Positions 55,232-63,154 of a stretch of DNA of 64,000 nucleotides are shown piece after piece. Position 1 is the stretch's first letter; each line of letters starts with the position of its first letter. The DNA comes from Rhodobacteraceae bacterium EL53 (GTDB lineage Bacteria; Pseudomonadota; Alphaproteobacteria; Rhodobacterales; Rhodobacteraceae). The notes under the pieces are model-generated. The model had not been told where the DNA came from, did not search any database, and was given only the letters and a program-made list of their open reading frames with translations. Both the position numbers and the translations under genes were made by a program. The stretch is taken from positions 588,725-652,724 of the forward strand of contig OMPR01000013.1 of assembly GCA_900313015.1 (NCBI GenBank). The letters are read 5' to 3'.

Positions 55232-55244
55232 ATTCGTCCTGAAT
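55232..55244. promoter_or_regulatory. ATTC-N5-GAAT palindrome at the regulator's start
   Basis: ATTC (55232-55235) and GAAT (55241-55244) frame the ribosome-binding region of the SqrR-like gene. SqrR operators contain ATTC/GAAT half-sites, described with longer spacing, so this may be a variant autoregulatory site. Confidence 0.4.
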
Positions 55245-55284
55245 GCGTAATTAGGTCCATAATGCCCTATTTCCCTGTCTACTT

Positions 55285-56517
55285 CTAGCCCTCCTTGCCG
55301 GGCGCACCACCTTGAAACGCATTCCCGTTCACGTAGTCACATGGTGCATCCTGCATTTCGAGGTGAAGCCCACTGTCTAAGTAAGGGTGAGCGCGAGCTA
55401 AATCTTCGTCGACTTCTATCCCTAAACCGGGGGCGTCTGGAGGTGTGACATAGCCATCTTCGACTTGAATGGTTCCCTTGATCAGAGCGTCATGGAAAGG
55501 TGTTTCGATGGTTTCCAAAAGCAGGATGTTCGGAATGGACGCGGCCAACTGGATGTTTGCCGCCCATTCAACCGGACCCGCATAGAGATGTGGGGCCATC
55601 TGTGCATTGAACAGTTCGGCGATGGCCGCCACTTTTTTCATTTCCCATATCCCGCCGGCACGACCCAACGCAGGCTGAAGGATTTCTGCCGCTTCGGCGC
55701 GCAAAACGGCTCCGAATTCGGTTTTGGTTGTCATACGCTCGCCAGTGGCAACGGGGATACGGACATTGCGGGCAACGCGCGCCATATCTTCGATGTTGTC
55801 TGGTGGGGTGGGTTCTTCGAACCAGAGCGGAGAATAGGGCTCCAAGGCTTGTCCCAACCGGATAGCACCGGCCGTATTGAATTGGCCGTGGGTGCCGAAA
55901 AGCAGGTCTGCCTTGTCTCCGACGGCTTCACGAATGGCTTTGCAGAAGGCCACCGACATCGAAATGTCTGACATGGCGGGCATATGGCCGCCTCGCATTG
56001 TGTAGGGCCCGGCGGGATCGAACTTCACCGCAGTATACCCACGACGCACCATCTCAGCTGCGCTTTCAGCGGCCAGCTCCGGCGATGTCCAAAAGGCATC
56101 TAGATCTTGGTGGGGCAGAGGGTACAGATACGTATAGGCCCGAATACGCTCATTCATCCGGCCGCCGATCAAGGCATGGACTGGGCGATTTCGGTCTTTG
56201 CCCAAAATATCCCAGCACGCGATTTCTAACCCGGAAAACGCACCCATGACGGTTAAATCGGGACGCTGAGTAAAGCCGCTGGAATAGGCACGCCGAAACA
56301 TCAGTTCGATGTTCTCGGGGTTTTCGCCCAACATATGCCGTTCGAACACGTCGCGAATAACATGGGTCATCGCTTGGGGGCCGATGGACGACGCATAGCA
56401 TTCACCCCAACCGGTAATCCCTGTATCAGTGGTTACCTTAACCAGGACCCAGTATCGCCCGCCCCAACCGGGGGCTGGGGGTGCGGTGATAATGACATCG
56501 AGATCTTGCAGCTTCAT
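55285..56517 (-). CDS. Mandelate racemase/muconate lactonizing enzyme family protein (enolase superfamily)
   Basis: 410-aa acid-sugar dehydratase or isomerase-type enzyme. N-terminal capping domain, then a barrel with VKFDP (K165), LLFGTHGQFN (around 205-213), WFEEPTPPDN (metal glutamate) and GERM (second glutamate), and a late APHLYAGP with a possible catalytic histidine. At the place where many relatives have a metal aspartate the sequence has FGTHGQ, as in a subgroup of unknown substrate. Lies 40 bases after the alcohol dehydrogenase gene, probably co-transcribed for sugar-acid or polyol use. Confidence 0.83.
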   Translation of the reverse strand: MKLQDLDVIITAPPAPGWGGRYWVLVKVTTDTGITGWGECYASSIGPQAMTHVIRDVFERHMLGENPENIELMFRRAYSSGFTQRPDLTVMGAFSGLEIACWDILGKDRNRPVHALIGGRMNERIRAYTYLYPLPHQDLDAFWTSPELAAESAAEMVRRGYTAVKFDPAGPYTMRGGHMPAMSDISMSVAFCKAIREAVGDKADLLFGTHGQFNTAGAIRLGQALEPYSPLWFEEPTPPDNIEDMARVARNVRIPVATGERMTTKTEFGAVLRAEAAEILQPALGRAGGIWEMKKVAAIAELFNAQMAPHLYAGPVEWAANIQLAASIPNILLLETIETPFHDALIKGTIQVEDGYVTPPDAPGLGIEVDEDLARAHPYLDSGLHLEMQDAPCDYVNGNAFQGGAPGKEG

Positions 56518-56557
56518 CGACTATTCTCCGGGTGGGTAAGGGATGCCTTGGCACCCA

Positions 56558-57649
56558 TTAGCGATTGAACAGGATCACATTCCGTTTGGCTGAGCCAGTT
56601 TTGGTATCTGCGATCGCTTCGTTGATTTGATCCAGCTCCCATCGACCTGAAATCAACTCATCCAGTTTCAACCGCCCCTGTTCATAGAGATCAATCATCC
56701 AAGGAATATCGCGTTGAATGACAACGTCACCCATTTTGGAACCGATCAGTCCCTGTCCTAAGGCCGCCATGATTACTGGCTCATAACTGGCCGTGGCGCC
56801 AGAGTGGGGCATCCCGATCATGATCGCCTTACCCCCAGGCCCTAGGTATCGAGTGGCCTGTTCATAAGCTGGGATCGCACCAACGGTGACTAACACCGCA
56901 TCCGCACCGCGGCCGCCTAAAGCTCTGTATGCGGCTTTCCACGGGGCATCTAAGCTGGCCAGAACGCCGTGTGTGGCTCCGAACTCTTTGGCAACTTCCA
57001 GCTTGTCTTCGATCATGTCGACGGCAACGATGCGCCTTGCGCCCGCAATGCGCGCGCCCTGAATGGCGTTTAGGCCAACACCACCGGCCCCGATGACAAC
57101 AACATCCTGTCCCGGTCGCAATTGGGCCGCGTTGACAACAGCGCCCACGCCGGTGATCACACCGCACGACAACAAAGAGGCGACATCCTTGGCCATAGTC
57201 TTGGGGATTTTGACGATCTGGCGGTGGCTCACGACAACTTTTTCAGCAAAGGCACCGCACGCCATCCCTTGATCCAGAGGTTCCCCATCAGCAGTGCGCA
57301 ATGGACCTTTGGCGGTGTTATAGGGGGTTTCGCAGATTGTAGGTGTTCCGCTAGCGCATGACGGGCAGGATCCGCAGGCGCGGATCAGGGTGACCACCAC
57401 GGGGTCTCCGATTTTGAAATCTCCGCTGCCTTCGCCTGTTGCCGTGATCACGCCGGCTGCTTCATGCCCGTAAACAGCCGGCAGATTGCCGCCCCAGGCG
57501 CCACCTGCATAGCTGATATCGGAGTGACAGATCGCCACCGCGTCCAGCGTAACTTCGACTTCGCCCATTTTGGGATCGGCCAGTTGAACCTCTTCAATGA
57601 CCAGAGGGGCGTTGAACTCTCGGCAGACTGCCGCCTTGATGGTTTGCAT
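56558..57649 (-). CDS. Zinc-dependent alcohol dehydrogenase
   Basis: 363-aa MDR-superfamily enzyme. Catalytic zinc ligands C41 (AICHSD) and H62 (GHEAAG), structural zinc cysteines C92, C95, C98 and C106, and the NAD-binding fold VIGAGGVGLNAIQGA are present. Resembles class III-type alcohol dehydrogenases; the substrate is not evident. Transcribed ahead of the enolase-superfamily gene. Confidence 0.9.
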   Translation of the reverse strand: MQTIKAAVCREFNAPLVIEEVQLADPKMGEVEVTLDAVAICHSDISYAGGAWGGNLPAVYGHEAAGVITATGEGSGDFKIGDPVVVTLIRACGSCPSCASGTPTICETPYNTAKGPLRTADGEPLDQGMACGAFAEKVVVSHRQIVKIPKTMAKDVASLLSCGVITGVGAVVNAAQLRPGQDVVVIGAGGVGLNAIQGARIAGARRIVAVDMIEDKLEVAKEFGATHGVLASLDAPWKAAYRALGGRGADAVLVTVGAIPAYEQATRYLGPGGKAIMIGMPHSGATASYEPVIMAALGQGLIGSKMGDVVIQRDIPWMIDLYEQGRLKLDELISGRWELDQINEAIADTKTGSAKRNVILFNR

Positions 57650-57730
57650 GGTTTCCTCCCTTGCTTGGTTCCACGGTGGACCGGCATATGGGGAGGGTGC
57701 AAGCCGGAAACCGGCAGGATCTGGTCGTTC

Positions 57731-58930
57731 TTACGTCACGGCAATTCGCGCACGCATAAAGATAACCAAACCGATCGACATGAGAACCAGTGACAAGAGG
57801 AACGGGGCTCCCGGTAAATAGATCGCGGTGCCCTCGCGGGTGAAAAACGAAAACACCGAGGCCATCATCAACGGCGAGACAATCATCGACAGGGCATGCA
57901 CAGCGGTCATGACCCCTTGCAGTTCTCCTTGCTGATCGTCGGCCACTGCTTTGGACATGATCGCCTGCAAAGCCGGGGGGACAACAGCGCCAATGGCTGT
58001 GATTGGGATTAAGAGAAGCGCGAGCGTGCCTGAAGAGATGAACGCAAGCAGTCCAAAACCCACGAAATCAAATAATTGGCCATAGATGATTGTTCGTCTT
58101 TCGCCAAACCAACGGATGGCATAGCGCAGGACACCGCCTTGGACCACAGCCATGAGGAAACCAAAAATGCCCAAAGACAGGCCAATCATTTGCGGGGACC
58201 AGCCAAACCGCTCTTGGGTAAAATAGGACCAGATTGCGGGGTAGACGTAGATCGCCACCGAATAAAGGAAATAGGCCCAAAGCAGTGGGGCAATTCCCGG
58301 GACACGTGCGATAGACCGGAAGGCACCAAATGGGTTAGCGCGTGTCCAGTGAAAGGCGCGTCGGGTCTTGTCGGTGACCGTCTCGCGCATCACAAAATAA
58401 CCAAGAACGAAATTTAACGAGGCCAAAATCGCAGCGGCATAAAACGGCGCACGAGTCCCCAATTCACCCAACACGCCTCCGATCAAAGGGCCCAACACAA
58501 ACCCCATGCCAAAAGCAGCGCCCAACATGCCAAAATTGGCGGCCTTGTCCTCGGGTTTTGAAATGTCGGCAATGTAGGCGCTTGCAGTGCCATGGGTGGC
58601 TGCGGTGATGCCGCCGACGATCCGGCCCACCAACAACAGCCACATAGATCCGGCCAACGCCATCACGAGATAGTCCAGCGCCATGACAAACAAGGACACC
58701 AACAGGATCGGTCGCCTGCCAACGCTGTCAGAAAGATTGCCGATGACTGGGCTGAACAGGAACTGCATGACGGCGAAAACGGTGCTCATCACGCCGCCCC
58801 ACAGGGCCGCATCTGCCAACGTTCCGCCCTGCACCTCTCGGATCAGGTCCGGCATAATGGGCATGATCAGGCCAATGCCCACGGCGTCTAACATTACGGT
58901 TATGAGAATGAAAATGGTGGGCAGGCGCAT
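57731..58930 (-). CDS. MFS transporter, TetA/Tcr-like
   Basis: 399-aa, 12-helix major facilitator. The N-terminal LDAVGIGLIMPIMPDLIRE and the loop GNLSDSVGRRPILLVSL are typical of the DHA1 (tetracycline-pump-like) subgroup, so an exporter of a drug or metabolite. It follows the pcaB gene on the same strand after a hairpin, so it is probably a separate unit or partly coupled to the pca operon. Substrate unknown. Confidence 0.85.
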   Translation of the reverse strand: MRLPTIFILITVMLDAVGIGLIMPIMPDLIREVQGGTLADAALWGGVMSTVFAVMQFLFSPVIGNLSDSVGRRPILLVSLFVMALDYLVMALAGSMWLLLVGRIVGGITAATHGTASAYIADISKPEDKAANFGMLGAAFGMGFVLGPLIGGVLGELGTRAPFYAAAILASLNFVLGYFVMRETVTDKTRRAFHWTRANPFGAFRSIARVPGIAPLLWAYFLYSVAIYVYPAIWSYFTQERFGWSPQMIGLSLGIFGFLMAVVQGGVLRYAIRWFGERRTIIYGQLFDFVGFGLLAFISSGTLALLLIPITAIGAVVPPALQAIMSKAVADDQQGELQGVMTAVHALSMIVSPLMMASVFSFFTREGTAIYLPGAPFLLSLVLMSIGLVIFMRARIAVT

Positions 58931-58949
58931 AATGAACGATCCGGTTTAG

Positions 58950-58980
58950 TTCGTCGCAACCTAGGCTTGGTTGCGACGAA
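58950..58980 (-). terminator. Perfect 12-bp hairpin between pcaB and MFS gene
   Basis: ttcgtcgcaacc (58950-58961) pairs with ggttgcgacgaa (58969-58980) around a 7-nt loop. No T-run follows on the minus strand, so it may be an imperfect terminator for the pca operon or an mRNA-stabilising element. Confidence 0.5.
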
Positions 58981-58991
58981 ACAGAAGCGGC

Positions 58992-60329
58992 TCAGCTCGC
59001 ATTACGTTGCGTTACCATTGCAGCGAATTGACTGGCCTCGGCTGGGGCGTGACCCATTTGGTGCGCCGCATCGAACAGGGTTGTACCATCCAGCTGTGGC
59101 CAGTCGCGCGCGACCAAGTCCCTGAGGGGGGTATTGGTGGCAGATGCTTCTTTGCACAGCGCCTTGGTCGCGGTCTGGGCGTCGGGGCGACGCATCTGCT
59201 CTGCCAACGCAAAAGACAATGCTTCGGCGTGAATCATATCAAGCTGCTGGTTCAGATTAGATTCCATTGCATCAGGGCAGGGCACTATCCCGTCACACAA
59301 GGCGCGCGCGGTTTGGCTTGCGGACCCAGCCCCCAACACAATTTGGGGCAAGCACATCCATTCGGTGAACCATGCGGCCCCGTCCCGCTGATACCGTTGT
59401 ATCGAAGCCCCTTGCAATGTATTGAGCAGGCCACTGGTTTGATGCGCCAGCGCGACAAGCACCGAAGGGGTAACAGGGTTCTGTTTTTGTGGCATGGTCG
59501 ATGATGACCCGGCCCCACCCAAACGAACTTCTTCGATACCGGATTGCACCAGCTGGGTCGTATCCTCCCCCAATTTCCCCAGCGCGAGCGTCACGCGGGT
59601 AAACCAATCTGCCAATCGCAAGATGGGGGTGCGGTCCGTGTGCCAGCTGCGCTCTGGATCGGTTAGGTTCAAAACCTGTGCAAGGCCTGCGCGCGTATCC
59701 GCAGCCAAAGGCCCGAGTGCCGACGATGTCCCGGCAGCTCCTGACAGGGAAACCATCAAACACCTTTTGCGCAAGTGAGGGATTTCTTGCAGCAAACCTA
59801 GCAACGGCATGCCCCAGCTAGCGGCCACAGCCCCAAAGCTTGTTGGGGTGGCGTGTTGGCCATAGGTGCGTGCGGGCATCGGCAAGGCGGCGTGCGTTTC
59901 TGCCATGGTAGCTAGGGCTGTTGTGATCTTCACCAAATCTGTTTCGATCAGGGTCAACGCCTGACGCAGACGCAACATCAATGCGGTGTCGATGATGTCC
60001 TGAGATGTGGCGCCCCAATGGGCGAACTGGGCGTGTTCAGGAGCTTGCATTTCATCGCGAAAGGCTGCAACCAGACCGGGTACACTGACGCCGTTTTGAC
60101 CCGTTGCCTGTGCCAATGCGCCGGGATCCAATTGGATCTCCATCGAGGCGCGATTGATCGCAGCTGCGCTTTCAGCGGGAATAACCCCTTGATCTCCTTG
60201 GACCTTGGCCAGCATCCCTTCGACCAGCAACATGGCGCGGACTTCAGCGCTGTCGGTGAACAAACGGCCCACGTCTCTGGTTGGAAAAAGGCGGGCAAAA
60301 AGGGACGAGTCGAAAACAGAACCAGCCAT
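58992..60329 (-). CDS. pcaB: 3-carboxy-cis,cis-muconate cycloisomerase
   Basis: 445-aa fumarase/aspartase-superfamily enzyme with the signature loop GAGSSSTMPQKQNP and FAHWGATSQDIIDTA earlier in the chain. It lactonises 3-carboxymuconate in the protocatechuate branch of the beta-ketoadipate pathway. ATG 60329 shares a base with the stop of the preceding hydrolase gene (TGATG); a GTG one codon earlier is less likely. Co-transcribed with pcaD. Confidence 0.9.
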   Translation of the reverse strand: MAGSVFDSSLFARLFPTRDVGRLFTDSAEVRAMLLVEGMLAKVQGDQGVIPAESAAAINRASMEIQLDPGALAQATGQNGVSVPGLVAAFRDEMQAPEHAQFAHWGATSQDIIDTALMLRLRQALTLIETDLVKITTALATMAETHAALPMPARTYGQHATPTSFGAVAASWGMPLLGLLQEIPHLRKRCLMVSLSGAAGTSSALGPLAADTRAGLAQVLNLTDPERSWHTDRTPILRLADWFTRVTLALGKLGEDTTQLVQSGIEEVRLGGAGSSSTMPQKQNPVTPSVLVALAHQTSGLLNTLQGASIQRYQRDGAAWFTEWMCLPQIVLGAGSASQTARALCDGIVPCPDAMESNLNQQLDMIHAEALSFALAEQMRRPDAQTATKALCKEASATNTPLRDLVARDWPQLDGTTLFDAAHQMGHAPAEASQFAAMVTQRNAS

Positions 60330-61042
60330 CACAAGTGTCTTTCAATATCGCAAAGCAGTTCGGTCAAGGTTTGCGGGTGGGCGAAAAAGGGTGAATGCGA
60401 GCTGTCCATAACGTGGACGTGGTCCTGTGGCCAGTCTGCCGTCATGGTTTGTTGGTATTCAGGGGGGATCGTTTGGTCATCTGAACACCGGATATAATGT
60501 TTCGGTACATTGGCAAACCGGTCCGTAATAACAAGCGGTGTGGCTTGTGGGCGGACAGCCTGTGGACGCAAGTGGGCCTTGGCATAGGCAATCGTTTCAG
60601 ACGTGCAATCGTGATAAAATAGTGGCTCGATTTGATCATCGGCCACGGTATAGCTGAGCTCGTCATCTGACCGCTCAATTGCATGCACAAGGGGTTGGCG
60701 TGGCGCGCGCTTGCGCATTTCGACCATGGAAAGACCAGAAATCGGAACGTAGGCACAGAGGTAAATCAACGCACGGACTGTTGATGGGGCGGCTTCGGCT
60801 GCTGCGCTGATCGGATACCCACCCCATGAATGGCCGACAAGGATGGCATCTGGTCTTATCGCGTCAAGGATTGCGTCCTGACACCTCTCTAAGGTGACGT
60901 TAGCCACAGGAGTTTGGTCATTGCCGCTACCGGGTAAATCAATGGCACGCACGGTATGTCCGCGCGCGCTTAGTGCCGGAATGACATCACGCCAGCACCA
61001 CGCACCGTGGCAGGATCCATGAACAAGGAGAAAATCGGCCAT
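60329..61042 (-). CDS. Alpha/beta hydrolase (methylesterase-like)
   Basis: 237-aa alpha/beta hydrolase with LVHGSCHGAWCWRDV, nucleophile elbow GHSWGG (S72) and a C-terminal histidine in MDSSHSPFF, so the triad is intact. Resembles the plant methylesterase/hydroxynitrile-lyase branch common in bacteria. It lies between pcaD and pcaB with gaps of 3 and -1 bases; it may cleave an aromatic ester feeding the pathway. Substrate unproven. Confidence 0.83.
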   Translation of the reverse strand: MADFLLVHGSCHGAWCWRDVIPALSARGHTVRAIDLPGSGNDQTPVANVTLERCQDAILDAIRPDAILVGHSWGGYPISAAAEAAPSTVRALIYLCAYVPISGLSMVEMRKRAPRQPLVHAIERSDDELSYTVADDQIEPLFYHDCTSETIAYAKAHLRPQAVRPQATPLVITDRFANVPKHYIRCSDDQTIPPEYQQTMTADWPQDHVHVMDSSHSPFFAHPQTLTELLCDIERHL

Positions 61043-61045
61043 AGA

Positions 61046-61834
61046 TCAAATATGCCCAGTGTCGCGCATAAACTTCGTCAACACCGCTGCGTATTCTTCG
61101 GGTTGTTCGACACAGGGCAAATGCCCGGCTTTGCGGATCAGGTGGAATTGTGACCCAGGGATCAGATCAACTGTTTCACGCACCAGGTCGGGTGGTGTCG
61201 ATCCATCCTCGGACCCGGCGATACCGAGCGTAGGCAAGCGCAGACCGCTGGTCGGGGTATAAAAATCGGTCCCGGAAATGGCGGCGGAACATCCCGCGTA
61301 CCCCTCGTCGGGTTGCCGCACCAGCATGTTGCGCCATAACTCTAATTCAAGTGTCGAGCGAAACCCTTTGGAAAACCACCGCTCCATGATCCCATCGGCC
61401 AGAGCCTCAATCCCGTTGGCTTTAACTTCGGCGATGCGCTGATCCCAGACCTCGGGTGTTCCAATCTTGGCACCGGTGTTGGACAACACCATTGCACGGA
61501 TCAGATCGAGCCGTTTTACCGCTAGCCCTTGGGCCGTCATTCCGCCAATGGACAAGCCAACAAATAGGGCATTCTTGATCTCTAACAAATCCATCAGGCG
61601 TTCCACATCCCGTACCAAAGCGCCCATGGAATAAGGCCCGCGTGGCATCGACGACAGACCGTGTCCGCGTTTGTCATAGCGGATCAGTTTCAAGCCCTTG
61701 GGAAGGTAGGGCAGGATCGGATCCCAAAGCCGCAAATCGGTGCCGAGTGAATTTGAAAAAACAACAGGCACACCATCAGGATCACCATCGATGCGATAGT
61801 GTAATTTTACGTCGCCAAGGTCCGCGATTTGCAT
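61046..61834 (-). CDS. pcaD: 3-oxoadipate enol-lactonase
   Basis: 262-aa alpha/beta hydrolase with the PcaD-like N-terminus (VVFSNSLGTDLRLWDPI), nucleophile in FVGLSIGG (S95) and the histidine in KAGHLPCVEQPE. Opens 3-oxoadipate enol-lactone to 3-oxoadipate. ATG 61834 has aggagaa upstream; eight further codons upstream are open but not needed. First gene of a pcaD-hydrolase-pcaB operon. No pcaC, pcaG, pcaH or pcaQ is in the window. Confidence 0.9.
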   Translation of the reverse strand: MQIADLGDVKLHYRIDGDPDGVPVVFSNSLGTDLRLWDPILPYLPKGLKLIRYDKRGHGLSSMPRGPYSMGALVRDVERLMDLLEIKNALFVGLSIGGMTAQGLAVKRLDLIRAMVLSNTGAKIGTPEVWDQRIAEVKANGIEALADGIMERWFSKGFRSTLELELWRNMLVRQPDEGYAGCSAAISGTDFYTPTSGLRLPTLGIAGSEDGSTPPDLVRETVDLIPGSQFHLIRKAGHLPCVEQPEEYAAVLTKFMRDTGHI

Positions 61835-61905
61835 GTGTCGTTCTCCTGTCGTACCCAAAAGGCAAGGTGTTAGATGAATTGGTGTTGTTCACTGATTAAC
61901 GTGAG

Positions 61906-63102
61906 TCAGCGAGCGTTCAGCCGAATATGTGCCATGATCTGCCCATGGTCCGACGCCAACTTGTTATATGGGGCTTCGGGGTGGCTGCCATCCGTCAGGT
62001 GATCGTTGAAGACGCTGTAATATTCCATCTCACCAATTGCTTTGTCCCAGTTGTTGTCGAAATGGCGCGACATATAGATTTGGTCGATGCTTTCATAAAC
62101 GCCACCAAAGGCAGAGGTGTAAACCATATCCCGCAACGATTTGCGCACGAACATTTTTTCGCCCGACCGTAGTCTGACACGATCTACAGCCTCGGTGATT
62201 TGCTCGTTCTCCACGCGGCTATATCGGTCATTGGGGTGTTTGGCATCGTGGCGCAACATCCATGAATAGTTTTTGAAAGGCTGCTCGCCAGAAATGATTT
62301 CAGAACTGACAGCATGTTCGCCGTCATTGAAATCGCCCAAGACCATTACAGGGTGCCCTTTGTCTAGCTCATCCACGATTTCGCGGCGTAAAACCCAAGC
62401 CTCGGCCATACGCCTAAGCGCGGCCCGTAGCGCACCCATCGCGCGGCCTACCGAGTCATAGGCGGTCAGTACGGCTTCGCGCGAGAAATCTTCACCTTGT
62501 GGGCGGATGAATTCGCCAAGTTTCGATTTCAGATGGCAGTTGAACACGGTTACAACGGTTCCGGCCACAGGAATGCGTGCCTTTAAGATCGGGCGGGAAA
62601 GCCGTTTTAGCGTGAAATGTCCGGCGTCTTCATCGCCCCCAAGTGCAGACATCGGGATGTGAATTGGATTTGGGAGATCTTGAATGATTTCGGGCGTCTC
62701 ACTGAAGCCAAACCGAGACAGGATCGCCAACCCGGGACGTCGTTCACCAGGCCCCCCATCAGAGGTGTTTGGCGCAAAGGCCAACGATGCGGTTTTGTAT
62801 CCGCCAAAGGCCAATTTCCGGAAAATCGCTTTTTTATGATAGCGTTTTGAGGCGTCAGGCAGGTTGGTTTCATTTGCCAATGCGCCGCGCTTCTCGACCT
62901 CTGACAAGACATCGTTTAATGCCTGCTCTTCGAAAACCTCTTGAAAACCGATGATATCGGCGTCCATCGTCAACAGTTGATCAGCCATCCAGTCCTGTTT
63001 CCAAGCGTATTCCTCGGGGGTGTATTTTTGGAACTTGTAGAACTCTTTGTCTTCGCCAATCAGGTTTTTGACATTGAATGAGGCGATGGTGAAACGGGTC
63101 AT
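61906..63102 (-). CDS. Endonuclease/exonuclease/phosphatase (EEP) family protein
   Basis: 398-aa EEP-fold protein with FNVKNL, IGFQEVF (metal glutamate), VFNCHLKSK (catalytic histidine region), LGDFNDGEH and the C-terminal SDHGQI (aspartate-histidine pair). No signal peptide is seen from ATG 63102, which has ccggagg upstream. Could be a nuclease or a phosphodiesterase acting on an organic phosphate; the sequence does not decide. Stands between the pca operon and the dehydratase gene. Confidence 0.85.
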   Translation of the reverse strand: MTRFTIASFNVKNLIGEDKEFYKFQKYTPEEYAWKQDWMADQLLTMDADIIGFQEVFEEQALNDVLSEVEKRGALANETNLPDASKRYHKKAIFRKLAFGGYKTASLAFAPNTSDGGPGERRPGLAILSRFGFSETPEIIQDLPNPIHIPMSALGGDEDAGHFTLKRLSRPILKARIPVAGTVVTVFNCHLKSKLGEFIRPQGEDFSREAVLTAYDSVGRAMGALRAALRRMAEAWVLRREIVDELDKGHPVMVLGDFNDGEHAVSSEIISGEQPFKNYSWMLRHDAKHPNDRYSRVENEQITEAVDRVRLRSGEKMFVRKSLRDMVYTSAFGGVYESIDQIYMSRHFDNNWDKAIGEMEYYSVFNDHLTDGSHPEAPYNKLASDHGQIMAHIRLNAR

Positions 63103-63154
63103 GGTATCCTCCGGTCTGTTGGGGGGAGGGCGATCAACCCCTCTTCGCGGGACA

